Of a DNA stretch of 64,000 nucleotides, positions 1 to 11,194 are shown in pieces. Numbering within the stretch: the first letter of the stretch is position 1; each line of letters opens with the position of its first letter. The DNA comes from Aphrophora alni. Lineage: Eukaryota > Arthropoda > Insecta > Hemiptera > Aphrophoridae. The notes beneath the pieces were generated by a model, which saw only the letters and a list, made by a program, of their open reading frames with translations, made no database searches and was not told the DNA's origin. The DNA lies in contig OY740774.1 in NCBI GenBank assembly GCA_963513935.1, positions 27,113,949 to 27,177,948 of the forward strand, in the 5' to 3' direction. The position numbers and the translations under genes were made by a program.

Positions 1-208
1 ATTTTTAGGCAGACAGACGACCTCGTTTATATTATGTGTTTTTATTTTATCACAAATACTTGTATAGATGAAGTTATTGCATGAGTAAAAAACATCGTGG
101 TGAGTTTTTTGCGTTATATTCATATTTAGTTTCTCTGCGTAAAAAAAAGTGATCTTAGAAGAAATGATCTTCTTCGCCTGGTATATTGCTGTACAACCCA
201 AACAAGTA

Positions 209-471
209 TGGGCATATTTGGTATTTGGGCATATTTGGTATGTAAGCATATTTGCAATGTGGGCATATTTGCAATGTGGACATTTTTATTATTTGATATG
301 TGGGCATATTTGGTATGTGGGCATATTTGATATGAGGGCATATTTGCAATGTGGGCATATTTGATATGTGGGTATATTTGGTATATGGGTAATATTTGGT
401 ATGTGGCCATATTTGGTATCTGGGCATATTTGGTATGTGGGCATATTTTGTATGAGGGCATATTTGGTCAA
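209..471. repeat. 17-bp minisatellite
   Basis: About 15 degenerate tandem copies of a unit close to GGGCATATTTGGTATGT, with GCAATGT and GATATGT variants. The unit length is not a multiple of three and lacks stops in several frames, so open frames on both strands here are artefacts of the repeat. Confidence 0.9.
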
Positions 472-1491
472 CTCTGGAGAAAATTTATTGTTATTTATGT
501 ATGTACTATTATTATGAAAATAGTTCAAAATTTGGTGGTGACTGGTTCTTATTTGTCTAAAATAAGATCAAAATTTTAATTTTCTCAAAATTGGTTTTAA
601 AGATTTATTTCAAATTTTGTTTGTCTCTAGATACTCAAAAAAAGTACTGCTCGTAATCTTCCCAAAATATCTAACGGGAGTTATTTGTGGAAAACAAAGA
701 AAATTGTCAATACAACTTTTATACAAAACCTAATAGTAGGCCTATCTAAAAATCGACCTCACCGATTTTGGTAAATGTGATTTTGGTAATGTGATTTTGG
801 CCTCAACAAAATCACATTATAATTTTGGTAAATTGTGAAGATTGATATAAAATGAAAATATATTTTAATAACAATAATTTCACAAAAAGTTAATAAAGGG
901 GACCATTATACCAACTCACACCATTAGGCTATCTCCCACACAAGAAATACTTGGGAGAGGGACTGAGAAGTCTAACATAATAAAGAAAATGGCTTTCTTC
1001 CTTCTCGCGTACGTAGTCTTAGTATTTGAGACATTTTTAGGGAGATGGGGACGGCAATTACTTTGACCACAATTTATTCATTAATGAGTTTTCTCATTAA
1101 ATTTTAGAAAAAAATAGTTTAGGCCTATGGATTAAACCAAACTTTGTAATTATGCTCAACTAATTCGCCAAAAAAGAGGTTAGTCCAACCGTTACAAAAT
1201 AACATATTTCGATTTTTGTGTAAACTGCTGATTAAACACCACAGATGTTTTCAAAACTCATCATAGTTTAAAATATTGGTAGGTTAGTTGTTTATTTATA
1301 TTTACACAAGTGTCATGTGATAAAAAAATAGGCTACATAAAGTCATTGTCTTTCATTTAACAGAGTAAGCATAAAATTATTATGACATAACAATCTATAT
1401 TTCAGTTAGGTCTAGTAAATTTGGACATACCGGTAGTTGCGCTAAGTCTACTTTGTCTCAGCGAAAAATAATCAAAATTCAGGAGTGTGAA
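472..1491. other. AT-rich intergenic DNA upstream of the glycosyltransferase-like gene
   Basis: No gene is seen. A short local duplication of GTGATTTTGGTAA-like sequence lies at about 760-835. The sequence just before 1492 should hold the promoter and 5' UTR of the next gene, but no convincing TATA box or initiator could be fixed by eye. Confidence 0.5.
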
Positions 1492-2628
1492 ATGTCAAAA
1501 GATAATAACAGTGAAAAAATGAAGTTGTTATTTGTTGCCGATACGGAATCTGTTCAGAATAGAGGACGCGGAGAAGCGCTCAGTGATGGAAGTGCGTCGA
1601 TATTGAAGAAGTGGCCTCATCATGTTTTAGTTACAGTTTGGACGTACATATTTTTAGCTACAATTATGATATTCATAGTGTTTGTTATTTTCATCTTATT
1701 TGTTGCAAAATCTGGAAAGGTTTCTGACAACAGACAATCAGCAAACATAACCAATACTACAATAAACAATGATACAGCTATTCCAGGCTCTGATTTTTGT
1801 AAATCTATTACTGCTGAAAATTTAACGTTACTTGCTTTAGGTTACGTTGAAGGGAAGAAAGGCCTTTATAGCATCGGAAATTCCAAGGATAAAATTTACT
1901 ACGTGATAGATCGACCTATCTCTGATCAGGAAGCGTGTACTATTGAAGCAGCTCTAAGATTATTACAGGAAAAGTCATTTTACATTATCGAAATGGAAGG
2001 AAACAAATGGGATAATTCATCAACAATTAACTGTACCGACTACATCTTACTTCTCAGAGAACATTACCCAAATTTGAATAAAATCAAAGCAGAAATCTTG
2101 ACTGTCTTTGAAGGAACGCCTTTTGAAGATAGTTTTAAAGAATGCGATGACTTGGCGATGTTCGCAACTAAAGTCTTGCTAGTTTGGCAGTATGGAGGAA
2201 CATCGCTATCGACGAACGTCGTATTCACAAGTCGTCGAGTTTTTGACAAAAACGAAGGAATGTGTGAAGTGGATAGGGAACTTCTATTTTGTCCTGAACA
2301 GTGTAGTGCGTACGTATATCAACTGATCAGAACGGTTTTAAATGTGCAGAAAAACAATCAAACTATAACAAATAAAGACAGAGAGTTCTTCTTCCAGAAA
2401 ATTGTGGATACATCTGTTAATGACTATTGTGGAAACCTAAAACTAGCTCCTACTGGTTGTATTGGTGTGAATCGAATTAAAAATGAATCTATTTGTAATT
2501 ATATTACTCATGGTTGTGATTTTATGAGAATGGACGAATGGAAAAGAAAAACCGTTGATTGGAAAGAAAATATCAAACGTCTGTGCCCAAATATTTTTAA
2601 AAATGTATTTATTTCCAGAAGGAGTTAA
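1492..2628 (+). CDS. A4GALT/GT32-like type II membrane glycosyltransferase homologue with altered DxD motif
   Basis: A single uninterrupted frame of 378 codons. The first ATG (1492, G at -3) is used; the frame is open upstream to 1453 but only from a TTG. Seen: a short basic cytoplasmic N-terminus (1-44), one strongly hydrophobic segment (about 45-72), then a Cys-rich luminal part with at least eight N-glycosylation sequons (N85, N88, N93, N110, N175, N180, N289, N331). This is the layout of a Golgi type II enzyme. Residues 217-245 read as an acidic helix, then hydrophobic residues, then YGG-x-S-L-S-T-N-V-V, which lines up with the family hallmark YGG-x-YLD-x-D. The two metal-binding aspartates are therefore S240 and N242. 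The C-terminal third resembles the Gb3-synthase-type region, and the length fits the family (about 350 residues). Known family members transfer Gal or GlcNAc in alpha-1,4 linkage. Inference: a catalytically altered or inactive paralogue, or a young degenerating gene copy. The family call rests on motif layout only. Confidence 0.72.
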   Translation: MSKDNNSEKMKLLFVADTESVQNRGRGEALSDGSASILKKWPHHVLVTVWTYIFLATIMIFIVFVIFILFVAKSGKVSDNRQSANITNTTINNDTAIPGSDFCKSITAENLTLLALGYVEGKKGLYSIGNSKDKIYYVIDRPISDQEACTIEAALRLLQEKSFYIIEMEGNKWDNSSTINCTDYILLLREHYPNLNKIKAEILTVFEGTPFEDSFKECDDLAMFATKVLLVWQYGGTSLSTNVVFTSRRVFDKNEGMCEVDRELLFCPEQCSAYVYQLIRTVLNVQKNNQTITNKDREFFFQKIVDTSVNDYCGNLKLAPTGCIGVNRIKNESICNYITHGCDFMRMDEWKRKTVDWKENIKRLCPNIFKNVFISRRS

Positions 2629-2640
2629 TAAAGAGTAAGT
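2627..2640 (+). promoter_or_regulatory. Poly(A) signal overlapping the stop codon, followed by a donor-like GTAAGT
   Basis: The stop TAA (2626-2628) overlaps AATAAA (2627-2632), and GTAAGT follows at 2635-2640 with AGA before it, a full donor consensus. Either the 3' UTR is only a few tens of bases long, or an intron starts just after the stop. The sequence does not decide which. Confidence 0.35.
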
Positions 2641-2839
2641 CTTTTATATAGTTGTAATTAGTAATTTATAAATAGTAGTTTTTATCCAAACCTTCATAAA
2701 CATCATCTAGGCCTAACACTAAAACTATAAATAAAAAATGAGATGTACTGTATGCCTACCAGGGAGATGTTGAATATGCCTTAAAAACTTATATTAAGTG
2801 GAAAAAACATAGCAATACTTATAGGATCTCTGTTTAACT

Positions 2840-3056
2840 TCGTTCAACGACAAAAATCCTTGGAGTTTTCATCGCCTTAAGTGAGACTCCCAGCCCCCGA
2901 ATACTCTAATTGTGTCAGTGTCGAAAAAGAACAAGAGTTGGTCAATGGGGCGCTGTTACGAAAGGTGAAAGAGATCTAACCCCAAACCATGAAGAAATGT
3001 GTAGATCCAGCTAGGTAACTGGGGATTGCCACACCAGTACTCATAAGTGAGCTCTG
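2840..3056 (+). repeat. Dispersed ~220-bp repeat family, copy 1 (+)
   Basis: Matches the family core in order: an ATCGCCTTA head, CGAATACTCTAAT, GAACAAGAGTTGGTCAA, GTGTAGATCCAGCTAGGT, GGGATTGCCACAC and TACTCATAAGTGAGC. Fourteen copies in both orientations are found across this window. Confidence 0.85.
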
Positions 3057-3898
3057 GAAAGTCGTATCTGTTTGTCTTTTTCTTTTAATGCGCGCGTACC
3101 GAAGTTTGAAAACTCTGTAAGATAATTCTGATGCCGTCGTCACCAAACGTAAGTAGCGCCTCAATACTTATTATTATCATAAAATGAACCGTAATAGTTT
3201 ATATAATGTTTCCATGTTCATTGTAAGAATAAAAAAAAAGCTTTTTTTATAAGAAACTTGTAAACACTTTTTTTAAACAATTTTTTATAATCATTTAAAA
3301 TTATTTGGTTTCATTTTCTTGTTTTTATGTAAAGACAAACAGGTATTGGCTTTGTTAACATAGTCGCTTGCTGCACAAGTGTTACTAAACAAAGATGGAG
3401 TGACCTATGCATTTCTATCTCTTTTACTAACCTAACGCTTTTTAAACAAACTCACCACCTGTCCTCATATGTCTGAGGCCAACAAGCAAAAGGTAACAGT
3501 AATCTTTCAAACTAGCAACATTATACCTTTTGGCGTACAAAATCCTTACAAAGCTACAAACCTAAAATCGGAATAGTAAATTTGATCTTGTATTCCTTCG
3601 GTTCCTAAAATTAATCTTTTTATGGATAGAAGCTAGAGCTGATTTCGACCTAAACAGTGACGATTTGATTAGTTGGTCTACTAACTAGGCATTCTGGAAA
3701 GAAATAATATATTAAATAGTGTTACATTCATTTTAAAATCAATCATAAAACCAAAGAACTAAGTAAAAGCAGTTTTATAAGATAAATTGTACTCTGTTCT
3801 GAACTTCAACGTTATCGCTAATGAGTCCAAGGTCAATTATAAAATCATATTAATAAAACGCTAAGTCTGTCCGTTTGATTTTTCAACTCGAAAACTGT
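3057..3898. other. AT-rich DNA without recognisable gene
   Basis: No coding signature, tRNA or repeat family was recognised here. Only homopolymer-rich filler is seen around 3225-3300. Confidence 0.5.
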
Positions 3899-4190
3899 GT
3901 AGGCTAGGAACTTGAAATTTTGCACAATCATAGACCTTAGTGAGAAACTGCTAACACCGAAGTTTCAAGTATATAAGTAAAGTGGTTCCTGAGATATAGG
4001 TTTCTGAAGTTTCAGAAATCTCCATATTGATACTATTTCGATATATAGGCTAGGAACTTGAAATTTTTCACAATCATAGAACTTAGTGAGAAACTGCTAA
4101 AACCGAAGTTTCAAGTATATAAGTCAAGTGGTTCCTGAGATATAGGTTCCTGAAGTTTCAGAAATCTCCATATTGAAACTATTTCGATAT
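3899..4190. repeat. Two tandem copies of a 146-bp unit
   Basis: TAGGCTAGGAACTTGAAATT begins at 3899 and again at 4045, and both copies run to CTATTTCGATATA with only a few differences. The sequence before the first copy contains GTCTGTCCG, as often seen near arthropod mobile-element leaders. The pair lies upstream of the Helitron helicase remnant and may belong to that element. Confidence 0.9.
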
Positions 4191-4460
4191 ATAAAAAGGA
4201 AACAAATAAAATTGTAAATAAAAAAACAAATGTATCAGCTGTTGGAAATTAAATACATTTAAGTGTGTTTAAAATCAGCCATTTTAAGATGATTATTTTA
4301 TCCTTTCACTGTAAATGTTAGCAAGTTTTACTTAATTTTACGTTATATTTCTTTTTTGTTTTGTACAAGATTTTATTTTACGGGGTTGTCTTAAGATTGT
4401 TTACATATTGTTTGATGCCTTTACTTTTGTTTGTTCCCAGTCTTACAGTAATAGGTTTAA

Positions 4461-5054
4461 GACTGTGATCTTATCAATAACGAAGTCATGGAACTACTTC
4501 CTGGAGAAGAAAAAGTGTACCTTAGTTTTGACAAGGAAATCAGTGACGTTACAGAACAACTTAAGTATCCAACAGAGTTCTTAAATACACTTCAAATTAG
4601 CGGTATTCCAAGATATAAATTGGTGCTTAAGCAAGGTGCTTTGGTTATGTTGATTCGAAATTTGGTTGCGAGTCGTGGACTTATTAATGGAACGCATTTG
4701 AGAGTTGAGATCATGCGTCAGAACCTTATTGATTGTACGATTTTAACTGGAGCTTCAGCAGGTGAACGAGTTCTTATTCCAAGAATAAAACTTTCTCCCT
4801 CAGACTCTTCTACCCCAATAAGTTTCTCACGTACTCAGTTTCCACCGATTTTGGTTTTTTTCTTGACCATCAACAAATCACAAGGTCAATCTTTGTCACG
4901 CCCTGTCTTCTCCCATGGTCAGTTTTATGTAGCTCTCAGTCGATGTCGTTCGTTTTCAGGAGTGAAAATCTTTGTTCATTCAATTGAAGGACAGTCAATT
5001 ACAGCTGATGGTGAAATAATCACACGGAACGTCGTTTTTAGAGAAGTATTATGA
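4461..5054 (+). pseudogene. Helitron RepHel helicase, C-terminal remnant
   Basis: This open frame (ATG at 4488, open back to 4461 where an in-frame stop precedes it) carries the end of a PIF1-like Helitron helicase. Seen in order: LINNEV-x-ELLPGEE-x-x-YLSFD, FLNTLQISGIP, LKQGA-x-VMLIRNL, GLINGTHL, ILTG-x-x-x-GERVLIPRI, QFPP, LTINKSQGQS and FSHGQFYVALSR. These are the terminal helicase motifs that unwind DNA in rolling-circle transposition. The Rep nuclease domain and helicase motifs I-III are absent, and roughly ten residues usually found between GQS and the VFSHGQ box are missing, so it cannot be functional. The frame is otherwise intact, which suggests moderate age. Confidence 0.85.
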
Positions 5055-5273
5055 ATATTGATAAATACATTTATAAATATTAACCTATATGTATTAATAA
5101 ACGGTTGAACCTATCACTTATATATTTTCTTAATTAGTTTGAACTACTGAACAAATTTAAATGAGTTTTAGACTCATTGTAATCGATCACGTGAAATGAC
5201 AGATGATCAAATTTGAACATTTTTATAAATCAATTTCGCCTAAGATTAATGAACTTTTTTAAATTTTTTACCA

Positions 5274-5301
5274 GTGGTAACACGGGTACGCGGGTCGCTT
5301 G
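5274..5301 (+). mobile_element. Candidate Helitron 3' terminus
   Basis: About 220 bp after the helicase stop, a GC-richer run reads CACGGGTACGCGGGTCGCTTG. This resembles insect Helitron 3' ends (a CGGGT-containing hairpin region then a short CTAG-like end). The left hairpin arm is not clear and the end is CTTG rather than canonical CTRR, so this is tentative. Confidence 0.35.
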
Positions 5302-5310
5302 TTATCATTA

Positions 5311-7520
5311 ATATAATAATAATAATAATAAATAACTTTATTCATATCATTGTAGCATTACAACTTAAATGGCGTCAATTAATACAAAATCAATTAGCAC
5401 TTCAGTCTAACACAGTTTTATTTGTATTTAGCTAACTACAGTAATATATCATATTATTTCATTACTTCAATTCAAAGTATTCCTTAATAGAATAGAGTGG
5501 CTTTGATATCACATAGTTCTTTAATATTCTTTTAAATCTGGCTTTTATTTCTACTGGTAGCTTATTTATAAATTTACTACCCATGTAAATTGGGGGTTTT
5601 TTTTCCTTTCAAACAATTTCAGTCTATGAACCAGTGTTGCTAAATTATCTCTTATCTCTGGTCAATTAGTTATCTCCCAATTGGGGCAGATATTCAGAAT
5701 TAAATTTAGTATTTATTATTGTCTGGAATATATATGTGATAAAAATCGTCATGATGTTTAAGTTCTTTAATTGTTCCTTTACTGTATCTTTCCAACCTAA
5801 CTTTAACATAATTCAAATTGTGCATGTTTTAAATACCTTGTTACTTTTATAAGTTCTCCATCATTTATTTCTCATCCCAGATTATTCAACTGTATTGAAT
5901 TAACTGTATAAGTTTCTCTTTCATTGTTTAACTCTTTACGTAACCAACATAACTTTCTGTCTAGATCTAACTAATGAGAAATTAATATTAAAGTAATACA
6001 TAAATACATCATAAAACGCATCAATCAACTGTGGAATTAAAGATCTAATGCCAAGATTCTTGTAAATTAACCTATGAAAACTTTCTACAAAGTTTAGTAT
6101 GATTTTTAGTTATTGTTTGCTGGCCCACAATGATTGGCTACAGCAATTGAGCATTATGATCTGAGTATTTACACCTACAACAGAAACAATCTCATCCTTA
6201 AATAAATTGGTGAAAAGTTATCTATAGTGCTTCTTTGCTTTTCTGTAATCCTAGTCAGAAATTTAACTAATTAGTCAAAATCCTATTCTGTAAGAGTATC
6301 AATCAATAAACTATGCTCATTGGACTCCTTTTAGGGTGAGTCGAGTGGCTCAAAATGAAAAAAAAATATAAATAGTTGTCCAAAAACAAATTAAACAAAA
6401 ATTGGAGAATGTGTGGCTAAAGTACAAGTCTTTTTGCTTTCCAAAACTTTTTTTCTTTCAAATATCTGAGCCGTGAACCCAGTCTTTTTTTAACTAGGAA
6501 AGTACAATAATTTTGTGTACACTTTTCTCAAGACACATAAAAGGTAAGACTTTGATTTTTTCAGGACTAGCGATAACTAATGGTGAACCGATAAATTATT
6601 TAAGGGTTATAAAAAACATCATATAATCGGTGCATTTTTCTAACCTATGTATTAGAGTGTATCAAGAATTTGTCACCTATGTAAAGTGCAACATTTTATG
6701 GTGCTGGATTGTTTTAAAGTAAGTGTAAATACATTGTAATCTAACCTAACCCAATGGCTTAACTTTAAACGCGATTTCTGAAAAACAAAGTACCTTTTTC
6801 CCATGAACCATAAAAATATCTTTATGTATTTTGTTTTTTCACACTTAGCTAATCGTTTCGTATGTAGGGTTATTTATTATAACTTATAGATTTTTTTTCA
6901 AAAAATATTTTTGTTATAAAAAAGCGGGTTAAAACATCTAAATTTCAAAATTCAGAAAAAAATATAAGGACTTATAAATTTATTTTATCCAAACATAAAA
7001 AATGACCTCCCAAGTATGATAAATAAAACAAAAAAATATACATAAATATATCTTGTATGCATGAGAAAGAAGGTACATGAATTGTTCAATTTAACATTAT
7101 CAAATTAGGGCTATCCGACTCCACTTAAATATGTCGATATTATTATCACCACCTATCACAACGTTTTTATACTTTTCACACAGAATTTTTATTGTTACAC
7201 TTAGCTTTGATAGAAAAAGTTTTACACTCATACCAGGAGATCTAAGGACACCCACGAGCACAAATTTAAGTGATTCAATTTTACATTCTATCAAATAGCA
7301 TTCAAATTCCTTTTCAGATATTATGTCATTCAATTTATTTATACTGATAGTTTTAATTTTACATTTAGAATTTGATCAAATAAAAACACCACCACTTTAA
7401 TTCTCTTTACGAGAAAAATTAGTTATATTAGAATATCCCGCGAATAATTACTAATTCCGGTTTTATTTCATTAAGTATTATTTCCAGGCAGAGGGAAAAT
7501 GTTGTATGTTTTGGTGAAGG
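5311..7520 (-). mobile_element. Non-LTR retrotransposon (CR1/jockey-superfamily-like), internally deleted
   Basis: Reading the minus strand from 7520 down: endonuclease fragments containing a GGV core, EKEFE, GVLRSPG and GGDNNIDIF (the GDFNID active-site motif); then, near 6180-6140, SDHNAQLL (the endonuclease-terminal SDHxxQ motif); then, near 6080-5960, an endonuclease-RT linker (IDAFYDVFMYYFNINF). It jumps almost directly to the pol C-terminus near 5640-5470 (KLPVEIKARFKR, SIKEYFELK). The 3' end has AATAAA followed by a (TTA)n microsatellite tail at 5311-5335. The catalytic RT domain is missing and stops interrupt every block. Clade assignment is by eye only. Confidence 0.7.
7100..7333 (-). 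pseudogene. Endonuclease-domain fragment of the non-LTR element
   Basis: A 77-codon frame encodes the middle of an apurinic-type endonuclease: EFECYLIE (strand before the loop), LVGVLRSPG (the conserved Y-R-P-P-like turn), then NVVIGGDNNIDIF, where the family has GDFN. The Phe-to-Asn change at the motif and the lack of flanking frame show decay. Part of the 5311-7520 element. Confidence 0.7.
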
Positions 7521-8373
7521 ATATTAAAATGATTACATTTCATTTTCCTCTACATTTAAACAAAAATCTGATTCCAAGTAACTAACATTCATTGTCATCA
7601 CGTTTGTATCATTTGTTTTTTGATTGAGGTCTTCATTTCCGTGTCATCTCAATGTCACCATATTCGCAGCACTCATCCCTTGACTCTCTTCCAGTATATT
7701 ATTTTTTACGACTTAATTTGCTTCCCATAACGGTAAATGTCCAACCGTGCCTCGGAGTGTTCTGGCTTTAGTCGTAGCTCCAGATACACTTTTGGTAGAC
7801 CTGTTATACACTTTTTGATTCTCTTGATTGTCTTTTCTACTTCTCTGTTAACACAAGATAGATCATAGCCATAATGAATACATTAGTGTGTTCAAGTTTT
7901 GGAAGAGTAGGCCTACTTGTTTTAAGCACAGAAATTGGACGTCTAAAATGTTGTTTCTCTTAGTTTTTCATCTGTAATTCATGTACAATTGAATGTATCA
8001 AGAAATAAGAAAGTCTTAAAATTATACGTAGAATCTAAAACTATCACAAGAAATAGGTACTTCTTTAAGAAATTTTAAAGTGTGCCGCCATATTTTGATT
8101 AATGACAGAAGGTATCAAAATTTAAAAACTCCCAAATAAGACAAAATAAAAAATTCATGGGAATTGCCATTTGACTTTTTTTAATGTATCAAAGACATTC
8201 CAAGTAAAACAGCTTACATACTCTTAATTATATATAAGAGAAAAAATCTGAAACTATATGAGCACTGTAAAGTTATAATTTGACTCCAGCAGTGGTATAG
8301 AGAAACTTATGTGATGTGACAAAAAAACAATGTTGAGTGTTTCCAAGGAATATTCGTATTCAAATCCCCTGGG
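7521..8373. other. No recognisable gene
   Basis: The minus strand at 7620-7900 has slightly higher GC and might be the 5' region of the preceding retrotransposon, but no protein motif could be read with confidence. Confidence 0.4.
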
Positions 8374-8453
8374 CTAAAAAACAAAATGTCTGTCTGTGCA
8401 GTATTCTACAGTTGAAACGAGTAACCGGATTTTGATCAAATTTATTAGGTAAG
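8374..8453 (+). repeat. Dispersed repeat shared with 59093-59160
   Basis: Shares CTGTCTGT, CAGTATTCTACAGT, GAGTA and ATCAAATTT in order with 59093-59160. It lies directly upstream of the GT-rich tract. Confidence 0.7.
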
Positions 8454-8469
8454 CATAAATTTGGCGTCG

Positions 8470-8554
8470 TGTGTGTGTGTGGGGTGTGTGTGGGGGGGGT
8501 GTGTGTGTGTGTGGTGTGTGTGTGTGTGGGGTGTGTGTGTGTGGGGTGTGTGTG

Positions 8555-8585
<31 letters not shown>

Positions 8586-8600
8586 TGTGTGCGTGCGTCC
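8470..8600. repeat. (GT)n-rich microsatellite
   Basis: GTGTGT runs interrupted by GGGG and GGTG blocks. The open frame across it encodes only Cys/Val/Gly repeats and is not a gene. Confidence 0.95.
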
Positions 8601-11194
8601 GTGTTTTACTTCTTCTTTTCTATAACGTAAAATTTGGAAGTGGTTGCCGTAAAACCAAAACTCAAAACTCTGTTTTTAATTTATGTTAATCATATTATTG
8701 AAAATATGGGTTTTTCAACCCAAAATAAACATGCCTTCAAAAATTCTAGTTTGTAAGTTATCGGTAAAACACCAAAAAATAGTCAATTTAGCTGTTATAA
8801 AAGATAAACTTTTTTGAAATCTGTGACTATTTGGGTGAAATATGAAGATTGATTACTCAGACCAAAGTTATAAAACTCAAGAAAAGGAAATGGTTCGTGG
8901 ATAATTAATTATTGTCAAACAAATGAAATTGAACCTTGACAGCCGTCATTAAAAACTTAATTTCAATCAAATACGACATAATCAATCAAAAACTTAATTT
9001 TAGTACCACTTGGGACAAATGAGAAACTCGGTTTTATTTAAATATATAATAATCTTTTAAACTATTAATTCACGTTCTATAAGGAGGGACTCTTCCAACG
9101 TACGAGTCCCTTCTCGTATGTGTCATATAAAAGTATTTGACTAAAAATCAATAATAAAGAGCTTTTCCTACAACTGTATCTAAAGTGTTCATTTTTTACC
9201 TAAGAAGAGGTTCTAAAACAGCTGATTACTACTCAGTGTACAAAAGTAATTTTAACACGCAAATTAACATTGATTCTTTATTACACGTTGAATAAACCAG
9301 CTGATTTAAATTTATTATTGTCACTTCACCCGCTCACTGATCAATAGACTCACCTAACCTCAAATGCATTTATAAGCTTCTAATTGTTCAATAGAAAGTC
9401 AGAACACGATTTTGAAATGGATGTGGACCACTTGTATCAATCTTGACATATTTAGGGGTTCTAACTGAGGTACTTTGTAGGGCTGGATAAGTCCAATGAT
9501 GGTGCCCTTGTTTTCATCTTATACAACGCTCCAAACAAAAAAAGAATACCAGGAAAAACTCAGTAAGCTAAATAAAAACTGTTTTATAAGTTAGAGATGA
9601 TAATTATTTTTTGTTAGTATTTGGTTTTGTGTTTGGGTGTGAGAAAGTTAATGCAATGTTTTAGTTCAATTTGAACCCCAACTCCTTTAAAAACCTTTAC
9701 AGTAAAATACCCATTGACATACATAGCATCTGGAACGAATACTGATATAAGAAATTATACCATTTACAATATAGGCCTACTACTTTTGTAATTCATTTTA
9801 ATAAATTATAAACCACGCCCCCTACTGAGGGAATTGTCACCCTCTTCCGGTTAATCTGGGATGTTTCCGGTTTGACCACAATTTCCTGGTGACATAATAA
9901 AACACGAGACATGTAACCCTAAACCTAGGCCTAATTGCTGACATTCCACCCCTACCTAATGTTTGATGTAAATGCCCTAGATAACAAAATGTGAGAAAAC
10001 AAATTCAGTAAGGTTGAGCATTTATTTGGTTTAAAAAAATAACTACTTCATTTTTGTTGAAAAAAAGGATCAAGTTAGCAATTATAGCCTACTTTGTTAA
10101 TTTACAATGGTAGCAAATTTATTTAATTAAGCTGCAATCTAACAACAACAACAAAAGAAGAAAAAAGTACGTTTAAAAAAAATTGGAAAACATTTTTATT
10201 GTTTAATTTTCGGTTTTTATACCACCAAGTTGCATACAATAATCTGCAATTTATTATTAATTAATGCACAAAATTTATAGTTAAATCAAAAATACTACAA
10301 AAAGAAACCCTTGTAATATTTATAAAGTCAATTTGATACTTAAAACAATTATAAGTTAATTTTCATAAATTTGCGTACCAAACTAAAACTATTAACAAAA
10401 AGCAAAAAAAATAACAATGACAGTAGTGAATTATTATTATTATTTTTTAAATAAAAATAGTCTAATAAACCATTTTAGAACCAATTATTACGAACAATTT
10501 GAATTATTTAAGTTCAGATCCGTTTTATAGAAGTCAAGATATTTTAATAAAACACTAAACACGAAAAAAAGTAATTTAAAAAAATCTAAATACTTACGAC
10601 TTCCTGTCAACTCCAGATATATAAGGATTTTAGTTACAGACTCTCTCTCTCTGATGGTTATTAAAACAAAATGAGCTTGATTCCAGATTTTTTTCTACAT
10701 TAAGCAAATTGTACCTATATGACTCTATCAATGGGGACCCCAAGGTGCCGGTTTACCGCCTCTCATGTTGAGATACGATTTGTTGAGTCTATTAGGGAAT
10801 GATGCGGGACAAACAGATCATAACATAAATCAATTACTAAAGCTAAGTAGCTATCAGGGCTCTTTTATATTGTAGCTGTATATTTTCATCAATTTAAAAA
10901 AGTCTTTGTGTAATAATAATAAGAATAACGTCGTTTTGACGAGAGAGGGCGAAATCGGAAATGTTAGAATGATTTCCTCTGGAATAAATCTATGCAGTAG
11001 CACACTATTAATCTCCAGCTGTCTTTCCCGTACTAGACGGGGAAAATATCACTTTAAATATTCACAGATGTAATTGAAAATTATTAATATCGATACAGTA
11101 TGGTTAAAAATGATGTCCTTAATACACGCCAACAACGTTTCAGCTGTTCTGTCAGGCCAGGTTCTGCCTGTTCTTATTTCAATAGAAAATTGTT
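8601..11194. other. AT-rich DNA without recognisable gene
   Basis: No coding exon, tRNA or transposon protein was recognised. One copy of the dispersed GAGAAAGTTAATGCAAT motif lies at 9620-9660, an (AAC)n run near 10142 and a short (CT)n near 10641. Confidence 0.5.
9620..9665 (+). repeat. Dispersed GAGAAAGTT motif, copy (+)
   Basis: Reads TTTTGTGTTTGGGTGTGAG followed by AAAGTTAATGCAATGTTTT. The same core recurs at 17925, 18134-18170, 32040-32080, 40431-40456, 48062-48085, 52746-52785 and 59723-59750, and is the unit of the 18.4-kb satellite. Confidence 0.75.

Noticed and set aside
126..579. Overlapping ORFs of 71-111 codons on both strands
   Set aside because: They are readings of the 17-bp minisatellite (Tyr/Ile/Pro/Cys-repeat peptides), not genes.
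1453..1491. Earlier start of the glycosyltransferase-like frame
   Set aside because: It would need a TTG start; the first ATG at 1492 has an acceptable context.
2976..3164. 62-codon minus-strand ORF
   Set aside because: Lies mostly inside a copy of the 220-bp dispersed repeat; not preserved in other copies.
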